Of a stretch of 64,000 nucleotides of DNA, positions 53,375 to 62,985 are shown piece after piece. The DNA is from CAWCBG01 sp963793845. GTDB lineage: Bacteria; Acidobacteriota; Terriglobia; Terriglobales; Acidobacteriaceae. How positions within the stretch are numbered: position 1 is the first letter of the stretch; each line of letters begins with the position of its first letter. The position numbers and the translations under genes were made by a program. The stretch spans positions 310,001 to 374,000 of the forward strand of contig CAWCBG010000014.1 of the NCBI GenBank assembly GCA_963793845.1, in the 5' to 3' direction. Below the pieces are notes generated by a model. It saw nothing but the letters and a program-made list of their open reading frames with translations, made no database searches and was not told where the DNA came from.

Positions 53375-55069
53375 ATGGATTTTGGTGCAAGTGTTCGAAA
53401 ACTTACGATGGGCGCGCTGGCCATCTCCAGCTTCATGCTGGTGGGTGGCGGCACGACGGCGCATGCGCAAGCAGCCAGCGCCAAACCGCCCAACATTCTG
53501 GTGATCATGGGCGACGACGTGGGCTGGTTCAACATCGGCGCTTACCACCGGGGAATCATGTCGGGCAAGACGCCGAATCTCGACAAGCTTGCCTCTCAGG
53601 GCATGATGTTCACTGACTATTACGCCGAGGCCAGCTGCACGGCAGGGCGAGCTAACTTCATCACTGGTGAGCTGCCGCTGCGCACAGGCATGACGACCGT
53701 AGGTCAGGCGGGAGCCGACGTAGGTTTGCCTGCGCAGGCCGTGACTCTCGCCACCGTCCTTAAGTCGATGGGCTATGAGACGGGCCAGTTCGGTAAGAAC
53801 CATCTCGGCGACCTGAACAAATTCCTCCCCTGTGTACATGGCTTTGACGAATTCTTCGGTTACCTCTATCACCTGGACGCCATGTCGGACCCGTACTGGT
53901 TCGACTACCCGCAGGACTGGATCGACAAAACCGGTCCGCGGAATCTGGTGCACTGTTGGGCGACTGATAGCGATGATGCGACCGCCCAGCCCCGATGGGG
54001 ACCTGTCGGCAAACAGAAGATCGTGGATGAAGGCCCGCTGGCGCCATTCCCCAACATGACGGACATGCAGAACTGGCAGAAGGGCCGCCCCGCCAAGTAC
54101 GACATGGAGACCTTTGACGATGTGCTGGTTCAGAGCACTGACGGCTTCATGGACAAAGCCAAGAAAGATGGCAAGCCCTTCTTCATCTGGCACAACACGA
54201 CTCGTATGCACGTCTTCACCTACCTTCCGCCCAAGTATCAGGCGATGATGAACGCCACCAGCAACTACAACGTGGAAGAAGCCGGCATGGCCCAGATGGA
54301 CGACAGCGTCGGCGAACTTCTGAAGCACCTGGACGATATCGGTGAGGCTGACAACACCATCGTCATCTTTACCACCGATAACGGTGCCGAAGTGTTTACG
54401 TGGCCGGATGGCGGCATGACTCCTTTCAAAGACACCAAAGGGACGGTTGGCGAAGGTGGCTTCCGTGTACCTGCGATCATTCGCTGGCCGGGACACGTCA
54501 AGCCGGGTTCCGTCGAGAACGGTATTTTCTCCGGCCTTGACTGGCTACCTACTCTCTCCGCCGCGGCTGGCAACTCCAACATCACCGACGAACTGCTGAA
54601 AGGCGTGAAACTCGGAGACCGTACCTACAAGAACCACCTGGACGGCTATAACCAGTTGGCACTTCTTGAGGGTAAGGGACCCTCTGCCCGTCACGAAATC
54701 TTCTACTTCGGTGGTCCTCACCTGGGGGCCATTCGCATCGACGATTTCAAGTTCCAGTTCTTCCAGCAACCGTATGGCTGGCCGGGGGAAAAGGTCACTA
54801 CCGATATGCCCACGATTGTGAACATTCGGCAGGACCCGTTCGAACGCACGCCGGCAGTCCGCGGCGAGACTTTGAACAACCTTGGCGGCGGCTACATGAA
54901 TGACTTCTATGCGCGCGAGTTCTGGCGCTTTGTCGTTGTGCAGCAGACGGTAGGTAAACTGGCGGCGACGGCCGTCGATTTCCCTCCGATGCAGTCGCCC
55001 GCAAGCTTCAATCTGGACGCCGTAAAAGCCCAGATACAGGAGATGATGAAGGCGCACGAAGGCCAGTAG
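53375..55069 (+). CDS. Exported Cys-type sulfatase (arylsulfatase family), copy 1
   Basis: The 564-residue type I sulfatase has a signal peptide (about residues 1-30). NILVIMGDDVGWFN provides the first metal-binding Asp pair. EASCTAGRANFITGE has the cysteine destined to become formylglycine in a C-x-A-x-R core. GKNHLGD and TTDNGAEVFTWPDGG supply further metal ligands. The C-x-A-x-R variant is the kind handled by the radical SAM maturase encoded upstream. The N-terminal ten residues (MDFGASVRKL) are almost the same as in copy 2, so the pair arose by duplication. The substrate is unknown. Confidence 0.92.
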   Translation: MDFGASVRKLTMGALAISSFMLVGGGTTAHAQAASAKPPNILVIMGDDVGWFNIGAYHRGIMSGKTPNLDKLASQGMMFTDYYAEASCTAGRANFITGELPLRTGMTTVGQAGADVGLPAQAVTLATVLKSMGYETGQFGKNHLGDLNKFLPCVHGFDEFFGYLYHLDAMSDPYWFDYPQDWIDKTGPRNLVHCWATDSDDATAQPRWGPVGKQKIVDEGPLAPFPNMTDMQNWQKGRPAKYDMETFDDVLVQSTDGFMDKAKKDGKPFFIWHNTTRMHVFTYLPPKYQAMMNATSNYNVEEAGMAQMDDSVGELLKHLDDIGEADNTIVIFTTDNGAEVFTWPDGGMTPFKDTKGTVGEGGFRVPAIIRWPGHVKPGSVENGIFSGLDWLPTLSAAAGNSNITDELLKGVKLGDRTYKNHLDGYNQLALLEGKGPSARHEIFYFGGPHLGAIRIDDFKFQFFQQPYGWPGEKVTTDMPTIVNIRQDPFERTPAVRGETLNNLGGGYMNDFYAREFWRFVVVQQTVGKLAATAVDFPPMQSPASFNLDAVKAQIQEMMKAHEGQ

Positions 55070-55817
55070 TCCAACTCCACACCACACAGCCGGCGGCCCT
55101 CCCTTCCGGGGCCGCCTTTCTTCGTCTCGCCAGTCAGACCGATCCTGGAACAATGCCAGCCAGTGGCTTTGTCCGAGCGAATTCGACTCCAAACCGGATG
55201 CCGGTCGCGGGCACATTCCAGCCGGGATGGCGCATGAGGAATTCACCCTGAACGCCTTATTCCCGTTTTGGAACTACCCACTCAATTTTCTGCGGAATTT
55301 TCTTGACTGTCGCAGCGCCACGCGCCTCAGATGGTTCTGAGGGCCGAGGTGGAGCTGTGTCTGGCTGCCATCTCTTCGCGGGACTGCCCAGACGAGGCGT
55401 TCGGAGTCGGGTTCTTTGACAATTTCGAATGCTCCGCTGCAGTTAGTAAAAGGTACTGTCATGCTCCTGCTTAGTTGCGGTTGTTTGCAACTATAGGCTT
55501 GTAAGTCCAATGGATTGAAGATTTTGACCTTTAACTCCTTTGGATTGAAGATTTTGCGAGGATTTTTTCGCCAAGTTGTTGATTTCATGGAATAGGGGGA
55601 GGGGGGAGGGGTAGCGCCAGAGATACGGTACGAGCAAAGCCGGAGATGGAAGCCGAAAATTACTGACTAGTACATGGAGATTCAGGGAAGGGCACGAGTG
55701 CGGCGGGCTAAGCGCGGCACCTTTCCTACTTTCGCAGTGCCTTGACAGTCGGCGCGATGGTAAGCTTGCGGAACCAACCAGAAATACTGCAGGGGCAATA
55801 CTAAATAGAGGAGAACC
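55070..55817. repeat. Inter-sulfatase spacer with terminator and AT/G-rich repeat
   Basis: Besides the terminator at 55092-55116, the spacer holds a repeat at about 55495-55615: GGATTGAAGATTTTG occurs twice, about 32 bp apart, followed by 'gccaagttgttgattt' and a G-run (GGGGGAGGGGGGAGGGG). It is related to the block at 25465-25690. No gene. Confidence 0.65.
55092..55116 (+). terminator. Terminator after sulfatase copy 1
   Basis: Stem GGCGGCCC / GGGCCGCC with a 9-nt loop, followed by TTTCTT. Confidence 0.75.
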
Positions 55818-57443
55818 ATGGACTTTGGTGCCAGTGTTCGAAGACTAGCTTTTGGTGTGCTCGCGATGTCGAGCTTTCTTGCCGGCGGAAATGCGACCGC
55901 GCAGGCTCAGACCGGCGGCGCGAAGAAGCCAAATATCATCGTTATCTTTGGCGATGACATCGGCTATTGGAACATCAGTGCCTACAACCAGGGCATGATG
56001 GGCTACAAAACCCCCAACATCGATCGCCTGGCACACGAGGGCGCGCTGTTCACCGATTACTACGCGCAACAGAGCTGCACCGCCGGACGCGCGGCGTTTA
56101 TCACCGGACAGAGTCCGATTCGCACTGGGCTGACCAAGGTCGGGTTGCCGGGCTCGCCTCTGGGCTTGCAGAAACAGGACCCCACGCTCGCCGAACTGCT
56201 CAAGCCGCTCGGATACATGACCTTCCAGAATGGCAAGAACCATCTTGGCGATCGTAACGAATTCCTGCCCACCGTCCACGGTTTCGATGAGTTCTTCGGC
56301 AACTTCTATCACCTGAACGCCGAGGAGGAACCAGAGAACATCGACTATCCCAAGAATCCCAGCTTCCGGGCGGAGTTTGGGCCGCGTGGCGTCTTCAAGT
56401 GCAAAGCCACCGCTACCGACAATCCCGCGCCTCCCGATCCGCGTTTTGGCCCGTGGGGCAAGCAGACATGCGAAGACACCGGACCTCTCACCAAGAAGCG
56501 CATGGAGACCGCTGACGACGAGTTTCTGGCCGCCACGCTCGAGGATATGGACCGCTCGGTGAAGGCAGGCAAGCCGTTCTTTATCTGGCACAACACCACG
56601 CGCATGCATATCTGGACACACTTGCCGCCGAAATACGAGGCCATGATCAACGAGAAGGGTCTTTATGGCGCAGGCATGACGCAGCTTGACGACAACATCG
56701 GCGTGATCCTGAAGAAGATCGACGACCTTGGGATTGCCGACAACACCATCGTCATCTTCACCAGCGACAACGGCGCAGAAGCCATGAGCTGGCCCGACGG
56801 TGGAACTACTCCCTTCCACGGCGAGAAAAATACGAGCTGGGAAGGCGGATACCGTGTTCCGTTCGTCGTGCGTTGGCCGGGCGTGGTTAAGCCTGGAACC
56901 GCCATCAACGATATCGCTGCGCATGAGGATTGGGTGCCCACGCTGATGGCTGCGGCGGGCGTGCCCGACGTGAAGGAGAAGTTGTTGACCGGTTATCAGG
57001 CAGGCGACATGACCTACAAGGTCCACCTGGACGGCTACAACCTGATGCCGTACCTGAAGGGCGACACGCAGGACGATCCCCGTCACGAATTTCTCTATTG
57101 GACGGATGACGGCGATCTTGCTGCCCTGCGCTACAACCGCTGGAAGCTTCTATTCCTGGAGCAACCGGCCGAAGGCTTCGCCGTATGGGAGACGCCATTC
57201 GTACACTTGCGCGTGCCTAAGCTGTTCGACCTGCATGCCGATCCTTTCGAGAAAGCGGAATACGAAAGCATCGACTATTCGCGCTGGCGGATCGACCGGA
57301 TCTACCTGCTCACGCCCGCACAAGTTTACGTCGGGCAATGGTTGAGCAGCTTCAAGCAGTTTCCACCTCGACAGAAGCCGGCCAGCTTCAGTCTCGACCA
57401 GGTGATGAACCAGATCACCAATAGCCAGTCAGGAAACGAGTAG
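55818..57443 (+). CDS. Exported Cys-type sulfatase (arylsulfatase family), copy 2
   Basis: The 541-residue paralogue of the upstream sulfatase starts MDFGASVRRLAFG with a signal peptide. It has NIIVIFGDDIGYWN, the formylglycine site QQSCTAGRAAFITGQ (C-x-A-x-R), GKNHLGD and TSDNGAEAMSWPDGG with the expected metal-binding residues. The C-terminal part is adjusted in length relative to copy 1. GAGGAGAACC just before ATG is a strong ribosome-binding site. It has its own upstream region with a repeat and its own terminator, so it is likely a separate unit. Confidence 0.92.
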   Translation: MDFGASVRRLAFGVLAMSSFLAGGNATAQAQTGGAKKPNIIVIFGDDIGYWNISAYNQGMMGYKTPNIDRLAHEGALFTDYYAQQSCTAGRAAFITGQSPIRTGLTKVGLPGSPLGLQKQDPTLAELLKPLGYMTFQNGKNHLGDRNEFLPTVHGFDEFFGNFYHLNAEEEPENIDYPKNPSFRAEFGPRGVFKCKATATDNPAPPDPRFGPWGKQTCEDTGPLTKKRMETADDEFLAATLEDMDRSVKAGKPFFIWHNTTRMHIWTHLPPKYEAMINEKGLYGAGMTQLDDNIGVILKKIDDLGIADNTIVIFTSDNGAEAMSWPDGGTTPFHGEKNTSWEGGYRVPFVVRWPGVVKPGTAINDIAAHEDWVPTLMAAAGVPDVKEKLLTGYQAGDMTYKVHLDGYNLMPYLKGDTQDDPRHEFLYWTDDGDLAALRYNRWKLLFLEQPAEGFAVWETPFVHLRVPKLFDLHADPFEKAEYESIDYSRWRIDRIYLLTPAQVYVGQWLSSFKQFPPRQKPASFSLDQVMNQITNSQSGNE

Positions 57444-57456
57444 TTGTTTGACAAGA

Positions 57457-57481
57457 CGGGCGGTCTTTCCGAGACCGCCCG
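57457..57481 (+). terminator. Terminator-like hairpin after sulfatase copy 2
   Basis: A 10-bp stem CGGGCGGTCT / AGACCGCCCG with a 5-nt loop; the following sequence is only weakly T-rich. Confidence 0.65.
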
Positions 57482-57620
57482 AACTTTAACCAGCTTCATC
57501 CCACGTTCCGCAGCAAACAAACAAAACTTCCGCTCCCCTGACAACCCCCCGCTACGCCGCGGTATCTGACTTAGTCTGACCAGAAAGAAATTTCAATTCC
57601 CCACTCGGATTGGAGATTGC

Positions 57621-58025
57621 ATGGGTTTGCGTACGCATCACGCTTTCTATCGTTATCTAGGCTTGCTGTTTCTATTCGCTGTCCTGGTTCCCGCTTGGGC
57701 GCAGGACACGTCTCAGAATCCCGCCGCCGACAACTCGAAGGTGAACCAGAGAGATCGGAGCCAGGCGGAGCCGACAGCCGACCAGCAGAAAGACAACCGC
57801 TCCGACCTGGACCTCGCCAAAGAGATCCGGCATTCCTTAACCCAGGACAAAGCTCTCTCGACTTACGCACACAACGTTAAGGTCATCGCCCAGAACGGCA
57901 AAGTGACGCTGAAAGGGCCGGTTCGCAGCGACGAGGAGAAGTCTGAGGTTCTCGCCAAGGCAGCGGAAGTTGCCGGCAAGGACAACATCAACGACGAGCT
58001 GACAGTTGCTCCCAAACACGACTAA
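57621..58025 (+). CDS. Exported BON-domain protein
   Basis: The 134-residue protein has a signal peptide (ends ...LVPAWAQ), a charged disordered linker (about 25-60), then one BON domain (LAKEIRHSLTQDKALSTYAHNV..., with KVTLKGPVRSDEEKSEV). BON domains bind phospholipid or act as periplasmic stress proteins like OsmY. It is followed after 15 bp by another stress-type gene, so the two are likely co-expressed. Confidence 0.85.
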   Translation: MGLRTHHAFYRYLGLLFLFAVLVPAWAQDTSQNPAADNSKVNQRDRSQAEPTADQQKDNRSDLDLAKEIRHSLTQDKALSTYAHNVKVIAQNGKVTLKGPVRSDEEKSEVLAKAAEVAGKDNINDELTVAPKHD

Positions 58026-58039
58026 GAAGGGACTCAAAT

Positions 58040-58654
58040 ATGGCAGGTAAGAATACGGCAGCATTTGGCATTTACCGCACTCGTACGGAACTGGAAAACG
58101 GGGTCAACGAATTGAAGGCCGCGGACTTCCGCAATGCAGACATCTCGGTTCTGTTCCCCGATAACCAGGGATCGAAGGAGTTTGCTCACGAAAAGAACAC
58201 CAAGGCCCCGGAGGGCGCGACTACCGGCGCAACTACGGGAGCACTCGTCGGCGGCGGACTTGGTTGGCTGGTCGGCATTGGCGCGCTCGCAATTCCGGGC
58301 ATCGGACCGTTCATCGCCGCCGGCCCGATCGTCGCAGCATTGGCCGGCGCTGGCGCTGGAGGCGCGCTTGGCGGTCTGACCGGAGCTCTCATCGGAGCCG
58401 GCATTCCGGAATATGAGGCCAAGCGGTACGAAGGCCAGATCAAGGAAGGCGGCATTCTGCTTTCCGTGCATTGCGACAATTCAGAGTGGACCAAGCGCGC
58501 CAAGGACATCCTCGAGCGCACCGGCGCCCACGACGTCGCTTCCACCGGCGAAGCCCATGCCGATTACGACAAGTCGGACAAGCCGATGCCGGCGGCCAGC
58601 GAGACTGGTGCGGAGTACGTCGATCCGAACAAGCCGATCCGCCGCGTGTCCTAA
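58040..58654 (+). CDS. General-stress-type membrane-associated protein with glycine-zipper helices
   Basis: The 204-residue protein has an N-terminal ferredoxin-like half (AAFGIYRTRTELENGVNELKAADF), a long Gly/Ala-rich hydrophobic hairpin (residues about 60-125) and a C-terminal strand-rich half (ILLSVHCDNSEWTKRAKDIL). This is the arrangement of YflT/general stress protein 17M-like proteins widespread near BON and OsmY genes. The hydrophobic middle has many G-x-x-x-G spacings, suggesting helix packing in or on the membrane. Confidence 0.75.
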   Translation: MAGKNTAAFGIYRTRTELENGVNELKAADFRNADISVLFPDNQGSKEFAHEKNTKAPEGATTGATTGALVGGGLGWLVGIGALAIPGIGPFIAAGPIVAALAGAGAGGALGGLTGALIGAGIPEYEAKRYEGQIKEGGILLSVHCDNSEWTKRAKDILERTGAHDVASTGEAHADYDKSDKPMPAASETGAEYVDPNKPIRRVS

Positions 58655-58702
58655 GCTGTATAAACCAGTTGACCTGATTTAGCTCAAGCCTCAACGTTCG
58701 TC

Positions 58703-58736
58703 CCCCGCCCTCTGACGGTTTCGCCAAAGGGCGGGG
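58703..58736 (+). terminator. Terminator-like hairpin
   Basis: Stem CCCCGCCCT / AGGGCGGGG with a 16-nt loop containing an inner 'ggtttcgcc' pairing. The flanking 'cgt/acg' extends the stem after one bulged C. Confidence 0.5.
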
Positions 58737-58834
58737 ACGAAACCGCACCGATCTCTGGGGTGCAATCTGAAACCGGCTGCGATTCGCAGCTCCCACAGGT
58801 GGACAACGCAGTCCAGTGGACGTAAAGTCTGCCT

Positions 58835-60354
58835 GTGATGCTGCGCACCAGTCGCCTTCCGCTCGTTGCTCGCGCCGAACTGCATAGAACACGCACCGCT
58901 GTGATCGATTCGCAGGGATCGTTGACCTACGACGATTTGCTGGGAGCATCCGCGCGCGTGGCGGCGGCACTTCTGCGTGGCCGCACCGACCTTCAGGAAG
59001 AGCGGGTAGCATTTCTCCTGACGCCAGGATTTCACTGGGTCGCGGCGCAGTGGGGTATCTGGCGGGCCGGCGGCATTGCGGTTCCGTTACCCCTCAATTC
59101 AGTACGGTCGGAGCTGGAATACTTTATCGACGACACCCAGGCATCGACCCTGGTCTTCGATGCTCCGGCGGAAACTGTGCTGGCGCCGATTGCCGCAGCT
59201 CGCGGTCTCCGCGGTTTGCCGATCGAAGAATCCCTGGCCTGCGAGCCGGCGGAATTACCGGATATCTCAAGCGATCGGCGTGCCATGATTCTCTACACCA
59301 GCGGCACGACGAGCCGGCCGAAGGGCGTTGTCACAACTCACGACAACATAACGGCGCAGATCATGAGCCTGGTGCAGGCCTGGACGTGGTCAGCCGACGA
59401 TCGCATCTTGCTCTTCTTGCCGCTGCACCATGTCCACGGAATTATTAATGTTGTCTCTTGTGCGCTGTGGTCGGGTGCGATCTGCGAGATGATGCCGCGC
59501 TTCGACGCCAATACAGTTTGGGATCGCATCGCCGGCGGCAGCCTGACTCTGTTCATGGCGGTGCCGACAATCTACGTCAAGCTCATCGCTGCCTGGGAGG
59601 CGGCGTCTCCGGAGCGCCGCGCGGCACTCAGCCAGGCATGCTCCAGCCTGCGCCTGATGGTGTCCGGCTCAGCGGCGCTGCCCGTGAGCACGCTCGAGCA
59701 CTGGAAGGAAATCAGCGGTCACACTCTGCTGGAGCGCTATGGCATGACCGAAATCGGCATGGCGCTGTCAAATCCGCTGAACGGAGAGCGCGTGCCGGGC
59801 AGCGTTGGGACGCCGTTGCCCAGCGTCGAGGTACAGCTTGCCGGTGACGAACGGCCAGCCGGTTGCGCCGGGAACACCGGGCGAGATCGAGGTTCGCGGT
59901 CCGAGCGTGTTCGCGGAGTACTGGGGCAAGCCCGACGCAACCCGTGATGCCTTCCGCGATGGCTGGTTTCGCACCGGCGATACCGCGGTGGTTGAAGAGC
60001 GGTGTGTATCGCATCCTTGGCCGCACCAACATCGACATCCTCAAGACCGGCGGCCACAAGGTCTCGGCGCTGGAGATTGAAGAGGCGCTGCGCCAACATC
60101 CGGCGGTGGCGGAGTGCGCCGTGGTTGGCGTGCCCGATCCGGAGTGGGGCGAGCGGGTTGCCACGGCTGTGGTGCTGCGTGAGGGCAAGATCCTTGACCT
60201 GCCTGGCCTTCGCAGCTGGGCCAAAGAGGTTTTGGCGTCGCATAAGATTCCGTCGCGGCTTCTCGTTCTCGATGCGCTGCCACGCAACGCCATGGGGAAG
60301 GTGATGAAGCCCGCCATCGCGGCCATGTTCAGAAGTGACGGCGGCGGCAATTGA
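58835..60354 (+). CDS. Malonyl-CoA synthetase-like acyl-CoA ligase, split by two one-base insertions
   Basis: This ANL-superfamily ligase of about 505 residues has the ATP-binding P-loop ILYTSGTTSRPKGVV (about residues 150-164), the A5 motif ERYGMTEIGMALSNP and DGWFRTGDTA. The C-terminal motif LGRTNIDILKTGGHKVSALEIEE is characteristic of MatB/ACSF3-type malonyl- or methylmalonyl-CoA synthetases. The frame breaks twice: removing one A near 59850 gives VEVQLAGDDGQPVAPGTPGEIEV, and removing G at 59999 gives DTAVVEDGVYRILGRT. Probable role: activation of malonate or methylmalonate. Confidence 0.85.
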
Positions 60355-60470
60355 TCCGCACGAGATTCGCGCTTTGGGATTACGGGTGATAAGGCCTGTT
60401 TGCAACAGCAATCAGGCTTCAGCGACTTCTATCGATCCGCAACCGGGTCCAATCGCCTGTCCTCACCAAC

Positions 60471-61478
60471 TCAGATGCCAATGCATATCTTCCCAAAATG
60501 CATGCCCGAGGCTTCGTATCGAAATGCTTCTGCAAGGTCGGGCAATCCGAAGGTTCGGTCAATCACAGGTTTCACTCCGGTCGCGTTGATGGCTCGAATC
60601 ATTTCCAACTGTTGCAGACGGCTGCCGACTGTAAGACCCTGAAGCTTTTGGTGCCTGTCCATCAAAGCCGCCGTTGGGACCGTGCCAGATAACCCGGTTA
60701 GGACTCCTATTAGGGCGACATGGCCGCCAACACGGCAAGCAGTAATCGACTGCGGTAGTGTTGCGGGTCCGCCAATTTCGATGACGTGGTCAACGCCTCG
60801 TCCACCTGTGAGATTGCGGACTTGCTGACCCCAATCTGCCTGCCGCTGATAGTTGAGGCCAAAGTCTGCTCCGAGCGCACGAAGTCGTTCCAGCTTCTGG
60901 TCCGATGAGGAAGTTGATATCACGGTAGCGCCCATCATCTTCGCGAACTGAAGCGCGAAAATCGAAACGCCACCGGTGCCCATGGTAAGTACGGTTTCGC
61001 CTGCCTTCAAATTGCCATCGGACACTAACGCTCGCCAAGCCGTGAGACCAGCAGTGGTCAGAGTGGCAGCTTCGGCATGGCTATAGCTGTTCGGCGCATG
61101 AGTGAACCAATTGGCTGGTCGCACAACTTTTTCGCGAGCGTATCCATCGAGACCATCTCCGGGGGTCGAGGAAAATCCGGACGAGGTTGGCTCGCCATTT
61201 TGCCAGAGTGGAAAGAAGCACGAGACCACATGGTCACCCACTGAAAATTCGCTCACACCCTCGCCAACCGTCTCGACCACTCCGGCGCCATCGGAAAGAG
61301 GAATCCGCCCGTCGGCGGACGGAATCATGCCTATGACTACGGCATAGTCGTGATAGTTGAGCGAGCTTGCATGAAGACGCACCAGAATTTCGCCCGCAGC
61401 TGGCGCGCCTGGGTCGTCGACCTCTACCATTTTCAATTGGTCGATACCTGCGGGCTTACTTAGCTTTGCGGCTTTCAT
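60471..61478 (-). CDS. Zinc-free MDR-family oxidoreductase (quinone reductase-like)
   Basis: The 335-residue medium-chain reductase/dehydrogenase has a GroES-like N-terminal domain (LVRLHASSLNYHDYAVVIG) and a Rossmann domain with the nucleotide motif VLTMGTGGVSIFALQFAKMMGA (split, residues about 165-185). Catalytic-zinc ligands of alcohol dehydrogenases are absent. The sequence resembles NAD(P)-dependent quinone oxidoreductases. It lies convergent to the ligase gene and divergent from the MFS gene. Confidence 0.88.
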   Translation of the reverse strand: MKAAKLSKPAGIDQLKMVEVDDPGAPAAGEILVRLHASSLNYHDYAVVIGMIPSADGRIPLSDGAGVVETVGEGVSEFSVGDHVVSCFFPLWQNGEPTSSGFSSTPGDGLDGYAREKVVRPANWFTHAPNSYSHAEAATLTTAGLTAWRALVSDGNLKAGETVLTMGTGGVSIFALQFAKMMGATVISTSSSDQKLERLRALGADFGLNYQRQADWGQQVRNLTGGRGVDHVIEIGGPATLPQSITACRVGGHVALIGVLTGLSGTVPTAALMDRHQKLQGLTVGSRLQQLEMIRAINATGVKPVIDRTFGLPDLAEAFRYEASGMHFGKICIGI

Positions 61479-61672
61479 TTGAGACCCTTCCTGCGCAGAG
61501 AAGCGTGAGGTCGAAAATTCGACACATCAGCTCATGTTACAGAAGGCGCTTCAATTGGGTGTCGTGGAATCCCCATATCACTCGTTATCTGACCGTGCGT
61601 CCTTGACGGGCCATGCTATGCTCCTCAGGCTCGGCAAGTCTTGTGTGAGTACTTGCGGTTAAGGAGGACACC

Positions 61673-62977
61673 TTGGCCGACGACGCAATGGCTCTTCCCG
61701 GACCCGCAGGTCACACCAAACTATCGCGCTCTCAAATTACCGGGTTCTGGGGTGCATGGGCCGGCTGGACGCTGGACGGCATGGACTCGGTCATCTACGC
61801 GCTAGTCCTCAGCCCGGCACTCACGGAATTGCTGCCTAAGTCCGGCATAAAAGCTACTCCGGCCACGGTGGGATACGCCGGCTCCATTCTGTTCGCGCTG
61901 TTTCTTGTGGGATGGGGATTGTCGCTGATCTGGGGACCCATCGCCGACAAGTTCGGCCGCACACGGGTACTCGCCGCCACCATCTTCGTTTATGCGGTCT
62001 TCACCGGCTGCGCCGCGCTATCCCAGACCGTCTGGCAACTAGGGCTGTTCCGTCTGCTGGCGGGCATTGGCATCGGTGGTGAATGGGCGCTGGCCGGTAC
62101 CTATGTCGCGGAAGCGTGGCCCGAAGACCGGCGCAAGATGGGCGCGGGATATCTGCAAACCGGCTACTATGCGGGCTTCTTTCTGGCCTCGGCGCTCAAC
62201 TACACCGTGGGCGCGCACTATGGCTGGCGCGCCATGTTCTGGTGCGGGATGACGCCCGTCGTGGTAGCGGTCCTGATTTTGCTCCACGTGAATGAGCCGG
62301 AGCGCTGGAAACAGAAAGCCACGACCAAACTGACTCTCCAGCGCTCTTCAATGGTCAGAATCTTCAGTTCGCCTTACACCGGGCGCACGGTGGTGAACAC
62401 AGTGCTGCTGGCTTCGGCCATCTGCGGACTGTGGGCGGGTGCGGTCTATGCGCCGACGGCAATTATCAGCCTCGCGAAGCGCGCCGGCATGTTGCAGCCC
62501 CAGGCGGTGCGGATGTCTTCCTTCGGCATGGGCTTGCTCTCGATTGGAACCATCCTCGGCTGCCTGGCGGTTCCACCACTGGCCGAGCGCTTTGGCCGCA
62601 AGCGGACCCTCGCCTTCTACTTTCTCGGGATGGCGATCTGCATCCTGCTCAGCTTTGGATGGGCGTTTTACCTGCCCCACGGACTTCACCCGTTTATCGC
62701 GGTACTCTTCTTCCTGGGTTTCTTTGGCGGCAACTTCGCGGTCTTCAGTCTCTGGCTGCCGGAACAGTACGGGACCACCGTGCGCGCCACCGCGTTTGCC
62801 TTCACCACTTCCTTCGGACGCTTCATCGCGGCCGGCGTCAACTTCAGCATCGGCGCGCTGGTCAACCAGATGGGAACCCTTGGCAAGCCCGTCGCCGCCA
62901 CGGCGATTGCCTTCGGCATCGGACTGCTGGTCATTCCTTTCGCCATGGAAACTCGGGGCAAACCTTTACCGGATTAG
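61673..62977 (+). CDS. MFS transporter (metabolite:proton symporter type)
   Basis: The 434-residue protein has 12 predicted membrane helices, with the MFS loop motifs GPIADKFGRTRVLA (2-3 loop) and PPLAERFGRKRTLAF (8-9 loop). The helix-1 start SQITGFWGAWAGWTLDGMDSVIYAL is like sialate/aromatic-acid:H+ symporters. I chose TTG 61673 as start since AAGGAGG at 61661-61667 lies 5 nt before it; the first ATG (61688) would be 20 nt away. The substrate is unknown. Confidence 0.87.
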   Translation: MADDAMALPGPAGHTKLSRSQITGFWGAWAGWTLDGMDSVIYALVLSPALTELLPKSGIKATPATVGYAGSILFALFLVGWGLSLIWGPIADKFGRTRVLAATIFVYAVFTGCAALSQTVWQLGLFRLLAGIGIGGEWALAGTYVAEAWPEDRRKMGAGYLQTGYYAGFFLASALNYTVGAHYGWRAMFWCGMTPVVVAVLILLHVNEPERWKQKATTKLTLQRSSMVRIFSSPYTGRTVVNTVLLASAICGLWAGAVYAPTAIISLAKRAGMLQPQAVRMSSFGMGLLSIGTILGCLAVPPLAERFGRKRTLAFYFLGMAICILLSFGWAFYLPHGLHPFIAVLFFLGFFGGNFAVFSLWLPEQYGTTVRATAFAFTTSFGRFIAAGVNFSIGALVNQMGTLGKPVAATAIAFGIGLLVIPFAMETRGKPLPD

Positions 62978-62985
62978 GCTCGCGC

